From IMG/VR virus record IMGVR_UViG_3300025293_000009, positions 1 through 40,517 of that record: DNA of 40,517 nucleotides, one strand, 5' to 3'. Below the pieces are notes generated by a model. It had not been told where the DNA came from. It did not search any database and saw only the letters and a program-made list of their open reading frames with translations. Source of the stretch: a virus. Within the stretch, counting starts at the first letter, position 1; each line of letters opens with the position of its first letter. The position numbers were made by a program, and so were the translations under genes. This document shows positions 8,558 through 17,312 of the stretch, piece after piece.

Positions 8558-10935
8558 ACAGGCAATACTTTCTTACTGTCTATTGGCTTTGCTTGTTTTA
8601 TAGTGCCTGTCTTAGCCATCCTTACTCTCTTAGACATACCATCCAGCTTTCTTGAGCCTTCATTAGAATTGCCATCGCCTAACTGGGAAACCACATCTGC
8701 TGGCACTATATATTCTCCCGGTGATGTTGCTATTCTTTCCTGACTTCCAGCAATTCCCGGAACAAAATCATCCATGCCACCACCAAATCCTTCTATCAGC
8801 CCTTCTGTCTGTGCTCCCGGTGATTGCGACTGCAAGACTTGCTCTCTCAGGGACGTAAACGCTTCCTGCCCATAAAGACCAATAAACTTCTGGATGACCG
8901 CATCTACTGTCTGTTGATCTGGAAGCATTCCAAGAATAGCCTGTACTGTTGCCTGAATGAGCTGTTCATTGCCTTCGGTCATCATTGCTTCTTCTCCACC
9001 TGTACCACCAAGCTCTCTGGTCAGCCCAGCAATCCCTTCTCCTGCTTGATAACGAAGCGCCCCCCCTAATTGTTTTCTAGTTCTTGGTTCAAGAATATTA
9101 GTTACAGTTAATCCTTTTTCTTTTCTATCTCTTATTAATTCGCGTCCCTTTTTACCATGAAAAGTTATATTGCCTTCTATATCAACAGTCATACCATCTG
9201 TTTCATCTTCATCTATATATGAATAATCATCTCCTTCTGGTAACGAAGAACTAAAATTTCTTTTATATGCCTGATAATCCTTCCAAGCTGCAATTGGAGC
9301 AGCCACTCCATATTTAGCATAATATGGCCCAGACCCCTCTGAATAACCTCGTCTTGCTTGTCTGTCCTGAAATTCAAAGTAGCCCATAGGTTCATCTTCC
9401 TCTTCAGTCAGCCCAGCAATTCCTTCTCCTTCTTGATACCTTGGTATCTTACCGCCTTTGGCGAAACCCCATCCTGAAGTTCCATAAGGATTCTCAGGAA
9501 CGTATTGTTGAGGCTGAAGTGCATTCAGACTGCCCATAATAGCTGACAAATCCTGTGAATAATCAGGCATTTGATAGGTAGGCATGATCCCTTGTATATC
9601 TTCCAAGCTCGGTCCGCCATAACCAAGACCGCCTATCTGATCCTGTAAATTCTGGAATTGCTGATTGTAGTCTGGCATCTGGAACGAAGGCATATTTCCT
9701 ATTTGCGACCCTAATCCACCAAGACCTGATTGAATATCAGCAAATTGCTGACTGTAATCTGGCATATCAAAAGATGGCATTATTCCCTGAATATCCTCTA
9801 AACTTGGACCACCATAACTAGGCATTATTCCCTGTATGTCTTCCAAACTAGGTCCGCCATAACCTTGATAGCTTGGCATGATACCCTGAATATCCTCTAA
9901 GCTCGGTCCACCATAACCAAGACCACCTATCTGTTGTTGTAAGCCTTCAAATTGCGAGGAATAATCAGGCATTTGATAGCTAGGCATGATTCCTTGTATA
10001 TCTTCTAAACTAGGTCCACCATATCCCTGATAGCTTGGCATATCCCCTATTTGTTGTCCTATCCCACCAAGACCTGTTTGAATATCAGCAAATTGCTGGG
10101 AATAATCAGGCATCTGGAATGATGGAATGTTCCCTATTTGCGACCCTATACCGCCAAGACCAGCTTGAATATCAGCAAACTGTTGACTGTAATCTGGCAT
10201 ATCAAAGCTAGGCATTTGAAGACCGCCTATTTGCTGTCCTAATCCACCGAGGGTTCCTTGTAAATTCTCGAATTGCTGAGAATAATCTGGCATTTGAAAT
10301 GAAGGCATATTTCCTATCTGTGATCCCAAGCCACCAAGACCTGTCTGCAAATTCTCAAACTGCTGTGTATAATCTGGCATCTCGAAAGATGGCATATTGA
10401 TATTGCCCGCTATATTTCCAGCCAAAAGATCGTAATCTATTTCTGGCATTTCATAGGATGGCATTTGAAAATCCTGAAACTGAGACTCAAGACCTCCAAG
10501 ACCAGTCTGAAGATCAAGAAATTGTTGGTTCAACCCTGAGTAATCAGGCATATCAAAAGTTGGCATATCTATTTTGCTTGCCAACAAATCGTAATCTATT
10601 TCAGGTGGAGTATATTCAGGAAAAAACTGTCCAAGATCAAAGCCCCCTCCATCTTCCTGATAATCAATACCCAAATCAATATCATAAGGATTCCATCCCG
10701 GTGGAAAAGTAGGGGCTACACCCGGATAGGTAAAGATAGGATCAGTAATCGGACCAGTCGGGTCGGCAGGAGGGTTCAATGTTGAGCCAAAATAATTCCA
10801 TTCTGGATCGATGCCCGGTCTGTAATCAGCAGGCGGCGCAACAACCCCTCTTCTTTGCACACTAACCGGAGGTGTCCACCCTTCACCTACAGGATCAAAG
10901 TCTTCTGGCAACGTATATCCGCTTGATCCGCCCAT
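8554..10935 (-). CDS. Repeat-rich putative virion protein with GEYIVPADVVS C-terminal motif
   Basis: A TTG lies four codons upstream, but the ATG at 10935 (MGGSSGYTLPEDF) is preferred: it sits two bases after the upstream stop and six bases after GGAG, giving 793 residues. The N-terminal 110 residues are Pro/Gly/Asp-rich. A block of tandem repeats follows (MPDYSQQF, LQTGLGGLGSQIGN, YGGPSLEDIQGIMPSY). Then come two copies of a Gly motif (FAKGGKIPRYQEGEGIAGL and GGALRYQAGEGIAGL). The C-terminal part has MDDFVPGIAGSQERIATSPG and GEYIVPADVVSQLGDG, a module common next to internal virion genes of marine phages, ending in a basic tail. No enzymatic motif is seen. Position in the virion cluster suggests a structural or ejected protein; the exact place in the particle is unknown. 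Confidence 0.85.
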   Translation of the reverse strand: MGGSSGYTLPEDFDPVGEGWTPPVSVQRRGVVAPPADYRPGIDPEWNYFGSTLNPPADPTGPITDPIFTYPGVAPTFPPGWNPYDIDLGIDYQEDGGGFDLGQFFPEYTPPEIDYDLLASKIDMPTFDMPDYSGLNQQFLDLQTGLGGLESQFQDFQMPSYEMPEIDYDLLAGNIAGNINMPSFEMPDYTQQFENLQTGLGGLGSQIGNMPSFQMPDYSQQFENLQGTLGGLGQQIGGLQMPSFDMPDYSQQFADIQAGLGGIGSQIGNIPSFQMPDYSQQFADIQTGLGGIGQQIGDMPSYQGYGGPSLEDIQGIMPSYQMPDYSSQFEGLQQQIGGLGYGGPSLEDIQGIMPSYQGYGGPSLEDIQGIMPSYGGPSLEDIQGIMPSFDMPDYSQQFADIQSGLGGLGSQIGNMPSFQMPDYNQQFQNLQDQIGGLGYGGPSLEDIQGIMPTYQMPDYSQDLSAIMGSLNALQPQQYVPENPYGTSGWGFAKGGKIPRYQEGEGIAGLTEEEDEPMGYFEFQDRQARRGYSEGSGPYYAKYGVAAPIAAWKDYQAYKRNFSSSLPEGDDYSYIDEDETDGMTVDIEGNITFHGKKGRELIRDRKEKGLTVTNILEPRTRKQLGGALRYQAGEGIAGLTRELGGTGGEEAMMTEGNEQLIQATVQAILGMLPDQQTVDAVIQKFIGLYGQEAFTSLREQVLQSQSPGAQTEGLIEGFGGGMDDFVPGIAGSQERIATSPGEYIVPADVVSQLGDGNSNEGSRKLDGMSKRVRMAKTGTIKQAKPIDSKKVLPV
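9545..10570 (-). repeat. Degenerate tandem repeats inside the 793-residue protein
   Basis: Two interleaved protein repeats are visible. One is about 30 residues: MPSFxMPDYSQQFxxLQ followed by a GLGGLGSQIG-type stretch, seen about eight times. The other is YGGPSLEDIQGIMPSY, about 16 residues, seen five times. The units are mixed in order, which suggests expansion and shuffling by unequal recombination rather than a single duplication. Confidence 0.85.
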
Positions 10936-10937
10936 AT

Positions 10938-13148
10938 CTAACTCCAATTCCCGTTTATGTATCTGTCTTTGTATATTGAACCACCGCCAGCATATCCACC
11001 AACTGCACCACCAGAAGCAGCAAGCGCATCTATTGGAAAGTTCTCTGGATAGTATGCTTCAATGTCTCTTTCTCTCTGCTTTCTTTGTTCTTCCATAGCT
11101 AATAGATAATCTTCAAACGCTTCTTGACCCTCGTTTTGTAGTTCTAGTGATTTTAATGCAGTGAAACTAATACCTTCAGGCGTAAATATTGCATCTTTCA
11201 CCCCACCGAAACCTCCACCTTTCACTGCTCCCCATCTATCACTAGGAGTAGCTCCTTTCCAGTCAAACGGATTATTGGCAGCAAAGGTTTCCTTGAAGAT
11301 TCCCAATTGCTTTGGAGTCGCTCCTGCTGTTTCTAAAAATGTCATAGGATCAGCCCCTGCTGTACCCTGAGCTAAAAGATTTGAACCAAGCCCTGCTTTT
11401 GTGAGCGCATCCACGCCCATTGTGCTAGGTATGTTAGAAAGACTTCCCGGAACCGCAGAAGGTATAGTAATAGGAATTGATCCACTTGTTCCTGCAAGTG
11501 CCTGAACGTGCTCTGGTACAGCACCTGTAATGCTAACACCACTAGGATCAAAGGTTGCAGGATCACTCAAAAGATTTTCAACATTTCCAGTATCAGCCAT
11601 ACCTTCAAACGCCTTAGTGCCTAAAGCACTTATTCCTCCTGATATAGCCATATCTTTAAGATCACCGCCCTTCATGGCTGTAATTGCTGCGCTCATCGCC
11701 CAAGGCGGAATACCAACCAATGATCCTAAAAATGGTGCTGCGAACCCAAGTATATCGCCAAACAATCCTGCTTCCGGCAATCCTGTTTCTGGGTTTATGG
11801 TCATCATTCCCGGTGCCAGTGATGCAAGACCCTGTACTTCCTCTGGGGTAACGTGCATAAGCATGGTGTCATCACCGCGCCCTGCTCTGGAGAGCCTGTC
11901 TGCCTGTCCTGTTAATGTGCCGCCTTGTGCGTATCCACCAGCTTGTTCAGCCTCAATCAATGCCTGAATCTCAGGACTCATACCATCAACATCAACACCG
12001 GAAAGAGCCAGTAGCTCTGCCAATTCTTCTTGCCTGTCAGCTTCATTGCCTGCAATAAATTCTTCCAAGTTTCTTTTTTCTTCCCTTCTTCTCTTTACTG
12101 GAGCAAGGGCTGCATTTAATATAGTTGCTCCTGTAACTGCTGACAATGGTGTTAAGACTTCTCGCATCATTTCTCGTTCAGCAGCAGTAGCAGCACTTTC
12201 TACTGTAGGTCTGAGCGCAGTAAGGGCGGAGCGTCCTTTTGCTCTAGCAAGCTGTTCACTTAATGTAAGCCAATCATCAGCACCAGTAAATTGAGGGCTT
12301 AATCTCGGCAACCTGTGTTTTGCGCTTTGCATTGCTTTTATCAAAGCTGTTACACCAGCTTTTCCACCAAGGCTTGTAAGCCCTGCCATTGGTGGCATAT
12401 ATCTTTCAGGGTCAGTTGGATCAAATTCTGCAAGCGCAGCCATTCTTTCTTCATGGAACTTTCTGGCTTTGCTCTTTTTAGATTTTTTGACTTTTTTTCC
12501 CTTGGCATATTGTCCTGCTGGGGTAGTTCTTCTTCCATGGGGGTCAAAAGCAAGCGGTGCTCTTTGACTTTCATGCGGTGAAAAAGATGCTGCAAAATCC
12601 AAAAGCTCATCTCTATATTCGTCTTTCATCCAGTCAGGTAAAAGTTTAATAGCATAATCAGGTCTATATACATCAGGATGTCGCTCCATTGTGCGCCTTC
12701 TTTTTTTAATAGTACTAATTTGGTTGCGCCCCAACTTTAATGACCTAATATCAAATTTTGGCTCGGCTTCTATCCTTTCAGGTCTTCTTTCTGCTGTAAC
12801 TTCAATCTCTTCAATCTCTGGAGCAACTTCTGCTACTGTTGAGGGAACCCTAATTCTTTTCCTTTTTGCTTCTCCTATAACTTCACCAATAACTTCACCC
12901 AATCCAAGAGTTGATGCTGCTGCTGTAGCACTTGCTGGAACAGGATATTTACGCAATGACAAATTATCAAAAAGACCGCGAAGCCCTCCACGAAGTCCAC
13001 CCAAACGCCCAGCCCTAATATCCCTTATCTGGCGTTCAAGCTGTCTTCTTTTTCTCCTGTCGGTTCTGTTTTTTCTGCCAGTCGCATTCAGCTCCTCGTA
13101 AAGAGCATCCAGAACTGGATCGCCTTCTCCCATATATCTTTTAGCCAC
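10938..13148 (-). CDS. Putative internal virion protein, GTG start
   Basis: This 736-residue protein starts at GTG, placed eight bases after a strong GGAGG. The first 60 residues are very basic (RKNRTDRRKRRQLERQIRDI). A Lys-rich stretch lies near 215-230. Residues 404-410 hold the Gly motif GGYAQGG. Next is GDDTMLMHVTPEEVQG then MMTINPETGLPEAG (425-461), a module I associate with phage internal virion proteins. Residues 461-495 form a hydrophobic Gly/Ala-rich stretch (FGDILGFAAPFLGSLVGI) that could insert in a membrane. The C-terminus ends in GGYAGGGSIYKDRY, another copy of the shared motif. The membrane-active segment and cluster suggest a DNA-ejection role, but this is inference. No catalytic motif is visible. 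Confidence 0.82.
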   Translation of the reverse strand: MAKRYMGEGDPVLDALYEELNATGRKNRTDRRKRRQLERQIRDIRAGRLGGLRGGLRGLFDNLSLRKYPVPASATAAASTLGLGEVIGEVIGEAKRKRIRVPSTVAEVAPEIEEIEVTAERRPERIEAEPKFDIRSLKLGRNQISTIKKRRRTMERHPDVYRPDYAIKLLPDWMKDEYRDELLDFAASFSPHESQRAPLAFDPHGRRTTPAGQYAKGKKVKKSKKSKARKFHEERMAALAEFDPTDPERYMPPMAGLTSLGGKAGVTALIKAMQSAKHRLPRLSPQFTGADDWLTLSEQLARAKGRSALTALRPTVESAATAAEREMMREVLTPLSAVTGATILNAALAPVKRRREEKRNLEEFIAGNEADRQEELAELLALSGVDVDGMSPEIQALIEAEQAGGYAQGGTLTGQADRLSRAGRGDDTMLMHVTPEEVQGLASLAPGMMTINPETGLPEAGLFGDILGFAAPFLGSLVGIPPWAMSAAITAMKGGDLKDMAISGGISALGTKAFEGMADTGNVENLLSDPATFDPSGVSITGAVPEHVQALAGTSGSIPITIPSAVPGSLSNIPSTMGVDALTKAGLGSNLLAQGTAGADPMTFLETAGATPKQLGIFKETFAANNPFDWKGATPSDRWGAVKGGGFGGVKDAIFTPEGISFTALKSLELQNEGQEAFEDYLLAMEEQRKQRERDIEAYYPENFPIDALAASGGAVGGYAGGGSIYKDRYINGNWS

Positions 13149-13151
13149 TTA

Positions 13152-14066
13152 TTAGCCTCCGCTACGACCAAATATATCAAAGCCACCTTGCATCGGAGCC
13201 GCTTCTTCAAACCCGACATCCTCATCAGGATACCAAGGCGATTCATCAGCAAGCTCACTCTCTACTGGATAAACAGGTTCTTCAAACTGTCCTCCTGCCT
13301 GCCAGCCTCCGGGTGGAACTGGGCGGGCGGGTGGAACTTGGCGGGCGTATGGAATAGGAACTCCTTGATACCTCATTGGCAATCCACGCGCTGCTAAATG
13401 TTGATTGCGCTTCCGCCGATCAGCGCCAGAAAACCAATTAGTAGTAGGACGAGTCCCTCCTACGGGTAGTGGTGGGATGTAGTCGGGGGGTTGAAGCTCA
13501 ACGTCACCACCTTCTTGGAATCTAGGAATAACGCCACCAGAGTATCCTCCTCCGGGTGGTCTGTTTGGATAAGGCAGGTTTTGATTGTTAAAACTTGTAA
13601 TAGTCTGCCCCGGAACTCTTTTATCAACCGTTCCCCATCCAGAATAAATTGAAGAAAGCCGAGGGACGTTGGGCCAGAACGACCCAACTGGAAAGTGTTC
13701 TGTCCATCTTCCAGAAGATGGATCGCCAGTAATTGATCCATGCAAGGCTCCAGTACGTCTAGGTGCACCACCAGCTCTAGGTGCGCCACCAGCTTGGAAT
13801 CTAGGCACAACACCGCCAGAGTATCCGCCTCCGGGGGGTTGAAGTCGTGGAGGGGGAGCAGAAGGTAAAGGAGATACATAAGGAGTGCCATCAGGGTTTA
13901 AACCTTGTGGGGATTGTTGTGTTCTTCTCCTGCGAGCTTCTAACATTCTTTGCCTGCGAGCTATTACATTATTTATTAAAGCTCTATTCGGCATAACAGA
14001 GCGACCTCCGCCACCAGTTACATCTCCTGTTGTTCTTCCTCTTCTTACACCTGCTAATCCACCCAT
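13152..14066 (-). CDS. Pro/Gly/Arg-rich putative virion protein with two shared Gly motifs
   Basis: This 304-residue protein begins MGGLAGVRRGR after AGGAGA. Residues 25-55 are Arg-rich and helical (NNVIARRQRMLEARRRR). Almost all the rest is low complexity and rich in Pro, Gly and Arg, so it is probably disordered. It carries the two clearest copies of the shared motif, GGGYSGGVVPRFQAGG (79-94) and GGGYSGGVIPRFQEGG (172-187), and a degenerate GGWQAGGQFEEP. The C-terminal 50 residues are acidic (ESELADESPWYPDEDVGFEE). It is adjacent to the 736-residue gene, separated by three bases. A structural, linker or scaffold-like role in the virion is possible; I do not recognise a family. Confidence 0.78.
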   Translation of the reverse strand: MGGLAGVRRGRTTGDVTGGGGRSVMPNRALINNVIARRQRMLEARRRRTQQSPQGLNPDGTPYVSPLPSAPPPRLQPPGGGYSGGVVPRFQAGGAPRAGGAPRRTGALHGSITGDPSSGRWTEHFPVGSFWPNVPRLSSIYSGWGTVDKRVPGQTITSFNNQNLPYPNRPPGGGYSGGVIPRFQEGGDVELQPPDYIPPLPVGGTRPTTNWFSGADRRKRNQHLAARGLPMRYQGVPIPYARQVPPARPVPPGGWQAGGQFEEPVYPVESELADESPWYPDEDVGFEEAAPMQGGFDIFGRSGG

Positions 14067-14075
14067 GATAGTCTC

Positions 14076-14411
14076 CTAATCGTTGGTTGTTTCTACGCCA
14101 AATAAATTAAAACTGAAACTTGCTGAACTGGCATAAACTTTCAGCACATCGGTCTGGTTTAAAGTGATGCCGATCACCACTGTTAAAGTATCTGTTGCGG
14201 CAACAGACTTGTCGTAATAGAGATACTGCATATCATCAGCAGATGCTCCTTCGACATGAACTGTCAGCCTAAATGTTCCTGCACTTCCCGCCTGATTACA
14301 CGCCACAAACGAACTGACTGTGGTCATTGTCTTGTCGGGAACTGTATATAATGTCGTTACTGTCGTAGCCGATGGGTCTAATTGCCCTAAAACCTTTAGC
14401 GCATCAGCCAC
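14076..14411 (-). CDS. Small beta-rich putative virion protein
   Basis: This 111-residue protein overlaps the upstream gene by eight bases. The sequence ADALKVLGQLDPSATTVTTL with YTVPDKTMTTVSSFVACNQ and a final FSFNLFGVETTND is almost entirely alternating beta-strand pattern with few charged residues. That suits a decoration, fibre-base or tail-surface protein. Proteins of this kind occur beside nozzle-like genes in marine podovirus contigs. No enzymatic motif is visible. The structural role is inferred from composition and position. Confidence 0.8.
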   Translation of the reverse strand: MADALKVLGQLDPSATTVTTLYTVPDKTMTTVSSFVACNQAGSAGTFRLTVHVEGASADDMQYLYYDKSVAATDTLTVVIGITLNQTDVLKVYASSASFSFNLFGVETTND

Positions 14412-14607
14412 CTGAAGACCCCATCAAAAGAAATTGATGCCTCTTTATAGAGAGCGATGATTCCTTGTTTCGCATCTTCTTGGCACCAGCAATATCTACA
14501 TGAATGTCGAGAATGGTTCCTTCAAGACCGCTTCTCATATTGGACTGATCCAAAACAGAATACTCTTCAGGAGCCACCGGCAGTGGAATTAAACTTTTAT
14601 CAGCCAT
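14404..14607 (-). CDS. Small conserved-looking protein between nozzle and beta-rich virion protein
   Basis: This 67-residue protein starts with a TAATG overlap on the stop of the nozzle-like gene and ends within the next gene, so all three are probably translationally coupled. It is mixed in charge, with LIPLPVAPEEYSVLDQSNMR near the N-terminus and a basic C-terminal third (KKMRNKESSLSIKRHQFLL). No membrane segment or metal motif is seen. It may be a small head-tail or tail-attached protein given its neighbours, but no family is recognised. Confidence 0.7.
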   Translation of the reverse strand: MADKSLIPLPVAPEEYSVLDQSNMRSGLEGTILDIHVDIAGAKKMRNKESSLSIKRHQFLLMGSSGG

Positions 14608-16454
14608 TATTGCCTCCCGTCCAGCCTAGTGTCCATTCTAAAATATCCCAATCGCCAACCATAACCGCTTCCCGATGTCTCAAACCGCAATGCTGCTTGT
14701 CTTGATCGGCAACGAACAAAGGCTTGCTGGGTTGAACTTGTTAAAGAAGATGTTGACAAGGTAGTCAGACTGTCTGCTGGATAATCTCTTCCCTTGATCA
14801 AAACATCCATTTCATCACTGCTATTTGCATTCTGAAAATCAATATCTGGTATCACTCTTGATATAAGCATGAAATTATTACCATCCTGAATATCAAAATC
14901 TCCGCTCTCAATATATGCGGTCATTGCACTGCCATCGTCATCGTGTCCAGATTCCTGATTGTATAAATAATTGGAGCCAGTTCCTGTTTTCCCAGCAGCT
15001 ATCGGATTATTCTCAAGATGAGCTTCAATCCAAGCAGTCCTGACCATTGTACCTATAGACCAAACATTCTCGACATAATTGAAAATAACGTATCTATCTA
15101 TCTCATCAGACCCAGACGATGGGTAAAACCACATGACTTCATTGAAATCTATGTTGGCTACACCAAAAACTTTGTAAGCCTGTCCCAAATTAATATCACC
15201 ATAAATATAATTCCTGACCGAACATGGCAAAGGATTAACTCGTCCAGAGTACATGAAGAAACTACCACGATCCATAAAATAAACCACACCATTGGCATTT
15301 ACACAGGCATTCGGGGAAATCATCGAAACCCCCGACATCACCTCATTGAATGAGAAAATGAATGGAGCACCCACAAATCTCATTGAATGAAGTCCTGAAT
15401 CTGTCCAGATAAGAATTTCCTGTCTGGTTCTCAACGCCCCAACGATCTCACTGCCACTACTAATCTTGACTCCACCTGCCGAATTGGTTGATGTTGGAGT
15501 CCAGTCAACAGCCGACTCCTGATCAGACCATCGTACCAACAATGGATCAAGGGTTGATGACCCAATTGGGTTAGAGCCAAAGGCAATAATATGCCTGTCA
15601 ATGTCAGAAACCATAATCTGTAAACACTTGGTCGGTGTATTGGAAGCGCTTCCTAATGAAGAAAAAGCAACTGCCCTTGTACTTGTCCCTGAGCTTTGAT
15701 CCCAATAATAAGTACCGCCTGCTCTTGGGCAAAATATTAAATCATCACCAAAATTATCTTGGCTATAAAGTCTTAGCTGATTGGTGTCGTCCAAAGAGGT
15801 AGCTGAACCAAAACCACCAGAACTCCATGCTCCAACTCCCCAACCTGCACCTGAAACATACTCATCCAAGCCTACATTGATCTGGTATGCACCCACAACA
15901 CTGGAACCTCCGTTGCCACTATCGCTGCTGTTGGCGGTAACTGTATCTCCATCTGTATCCTTGGCTTCAATAGTGTAGCTGTTGGCATCAACAATGGTAG
16001 CTATCTGGTATTCTTGGTTTAATACATCGGCTGTAATCAAGCCCCCTAAAGTCGCTGCCCCACTGTAAGTGACAAAATCATTTTGAACTGCGCCATGCGA
16101 AGCATCGGTTACAGTAAGGGTTGCGTCCCCATTGGAAGCAGAAAAAGTAACATCTCCAGCACTGGTTGTGACTCTAATCGGGGTAATATCATTGTAGGTT
16201 ACACCATCAGCTATATAAAACTTCAGATTTGTTCCTAACCCAATATAATGAGTTCCGCTTGCAGACGCATAATTGTAAAGTGATCTGGCTGATCCCAAAA
16301 AAGTATTGGAAGAATATTTTTGCCAACCGCCTATTTTCTCAGGATGTCCTGAACGAAAACGGACTTTATCAGAATTATACCAACCGCCTTCGGCAGTATA
16401 GGCTGTTCCCTCCCGAACAATTCCAGCTTTAAATTTATATATTATTAATGGCAT
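14607..16454 (-). CDS. Tail nozzle/hub-like protein (P22 gp10 or T7 gp12 analogue)
   Basis: This 615-residue protein has an N-terminal pattern typical of the podovirus nozzle/hub group as I know it from marine phages: FKAGIVREGTAYTAEGGWYN then DKVRFRSGHPEKIGGWQKY. The rest is beta-rich with propeller-like short repeats: YWDQSSGTSTRAVAFSSLG, LLVRWSDQESAVDWTP, EILIWTDSGLHSMRFVGAP and VMWFYPSSGSDEIDRYVIFN, each with Trp or Tyr near a turn. Such proteins form the hexameric end of a short tail, below the adaptor ring, and seal the DNA channel. It overlaps the 37-residue gene upstream by one base (TGATG) and the gene after it by one base. The family call rests on pattern recall and context; structural comparison would settle it. 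Confidence 0.72.
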   Translation of the reverse strand: MPLIIYKFKAGIVREGTAYTAEGGWYNSDKVRFRSGHPEKIGGWQKYSSNTFLGSARSLYNYASASGTHYIGLGTNLKFYIADGVTYNDITPIRVTTSAGDVTFSASNGDATLTVTDASHGAVQNDFVTYSGAATLGGLITADVLNQEYQIATIVDANSYTIEAKDTDGDTVTANSSDSGNGGSSVVGAYQINVGLDEYVSGAGWGVGAWSSGGFGSATSLDDTNQLRLYSQDNFGDDLIFCPRAGGTYYWDQSSGTSTRAVAFSSLGSASNTPTKCLQIMVSDIDRHIIAFGSNPIGSSTLDPLLVRWSDQESAVDWTPTSTNSAGGVKISSGSEIVGALRTRQEILIWTDSGLHSMRFVGAPFIFSFNEVMSGVSMISPNACVNANGVVYFMDRGSFFMYSGRVNPLPCSVRNYIYGDINLGQAYKVFGVANIDFNEVMWFYPSSGSDEIDRYVIFNYVENVWSIGTMVRTAWIEAHLENNPIAAGKTGTGSNYLYNQESGHDDDGSAMTAYIESGDFDIQDGNNFMLISRVIPDIDFQNANSSDEMDVLIKGRDYPADSLTTLSTSSLTSSTQQAFVRCRSRQAALRFETSGSGYGWRLGYFRMDTRLDGRQ

Positions 16455-16567
16455 CAGTAATACTTAGTCACTTTCCTGCGGTTTGCCATTACTTTACCGC
16501 AACCAACTGCAATCTTCTTTTTGTATGGTTTTTGTTTTTGTTTTTTTTTCTTATTTTTATTCGCCAT
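16454..16567 (-). CDS. 37-residue Lys-rich protein with GCGKVMANRRKVTKYY ending
   Basis: A short open frame begins inside the end of the holin gene (11-base overlap) and ends with TGATG on the nozzle gene start. The first half is nearly all Lys and Gln (NKNKKKKQKQKPYKKK). The second half, IAVGCGKVMANRRKVTKYY, has a well-defined sequence with one Cys. I recall similar tiny proteins with VGCGKVM and RRKVTKYY in marine phage contigs, which argues that it is real. The charge suggests nucleic-acid binding or a place inside the head. It is missed by usual length cut-offs. Confidence 0.68.
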   Translation of the reverse strand: MANKNKKKKQKQKPYKKKIAVGCGKVMANRRKVTKYY

Positions 16568-16901
16568 TGCTTTTACTTTTCCTGTTTATGAACCCGACAA
16601 CACTTCTGACTCCGAAACTGGCAGCCACAATGACGGAAAGGGTTATCTGGTACCATTGTGGCATTGTTTCAAGTACCACAAAACCTTCTTTCACATAAGG
16701 CACAAGAAAAGGAATGAAGCAACAAATCAATGGAATCGTAAATATTATTGTAAGGTACTCGTCCTTCCACGAAGTTGCACTGTTCTTCATCGCTTCCTGT
16801 TCCCACGAAGCGGCATTGGCAGCTTTGGCTTCGCTCTTTGCAATCTTTCCTTTAAGAAAAGTTGAACCAAGTTTGCCGATTAGTTTTAGTGCTTCAATCA
16901 T
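16557..16901 (-). CDS. Holin-like membrane protein (GTA/3TM holin type)
   Basis: This 114-residue protein has an N-terminal helical, charged part (LKLIGKLGSTFLKGKIAKSE), then two membrane segments at about 49-70 and 84-105 with WKDEYLTIIFTIPLICCF and WYQITLSVIVAASFGVRSVV. The order WKDE, membrane, MPxWYQ, membrane ending in GVR fits the group of phage holins related to gene-transfer-agent holins. Such proteins form holes in the inner membrane to time lysis. A strong AGGAGG lies upstream inside the end of the previous gene, and there is an eight-base overlap. It is the best holin candidate in the membrane-gene cluster. Confidence 0.78.
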   Translation of the reverse strand: MIEALKLIGKLGSTFLKGKIAKSEAKAANAASWEQEAMKNSATSWKDEYLTIIFTIPLICCFIPFLVPYVKEGFVVLETMPQWYQITLSVIVAASFGVRSVVGFINRKSKSNGE

Positions 16902-17160
16902 TTCTGCTGCTGCCTCCTATATATAATCCGAACCAAGCGGCTCCAGCGCCTATAATCACTGATACAAAGGCACTCTGGGCATTGGTCGGGTCAGGTAAAT
17001 TCATGAACCATTCGGTGGTTCGATAAAAAGCCAAGCCATAAAGGGTAATCAAAAGTCTTGGAAAAACACGCCATCTGTCAAAGCCCTCGGCTAAGTTATA
17101 CCATGTAGGAGGCTTTGGATTTACAACGATAGTTGTTGATTTTTCTTCGTTTATGTCCAT
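16894..17160 (-). CDS. Small two-membrane-segment protein, second holin candidate
   Basis: This 88-residue protein has a polar N-terminus (MDINEEKSTTIVVNPKPPTW), an amphipathic stretch with FDRWRVFPR, a membrane segment at about 36-55 (LLITLYGLAFYRTTEWFMNL) and a second at about 64-82 (AFVSVIIGAGAAWFGLYIG). It overlaps the holin-like gene after it by eight bases. Small two-segment membrane proteins with an N-terminal Trp-Tyr-x-Leu motif are common beside phage lysis genes. It could be a holin, an antiholin partner of the next gene, or a membrane protein of entry. Confidence 0.72.
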   Translation of the reverse strand: MDINEEKSTTIVVNPKPPTWYNLAEGFDRWRVFPRLLITLYGLAFYRTTEWFMNLPDPTNAQSAFVSVIIGAGAAWFGLYIGGSSRND

Positions 17161-17163
17161 ACA

Positions 17164-17295
17164 TTAAAGCCAGCCGAATGAGCGAAACATATCCCACAGC
17201 AAATAGGCAAAACATATCCAAAATGCTCTTTGGTAAAAAACAAAATTGTTATATATTTTCTCAGATACTATTCCGTCTTTGTAAAGCTGTTTCAT
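17164..17295 (-). CDS. 43-residue membrane peptide
   Basis: This short frame begins MKQLYKDGIVSEK and has one hydrophobic aromatic segment, AFWICFAYLLWDMF, at about 24-37, then ends RSFGWL. AAGGA lies eight bases before the ATG. It fills the gap between the repeat-bearing 91-residue gene and the two-segment membrane gene, and its stop is three bases before the next start. Position, ribosome site and membrane segment argue that it is translated. Role is unknown; lysis regulation is possible. Confidence 0.6.
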   Translation of the reverse strand: MKQLYKDGIVSEKIYNNFVFYQRAFWICFAYLLWDMFRSFGWL

Positions 17296-17312
17296 CCATA
17301 TTCCTTTTCCCC

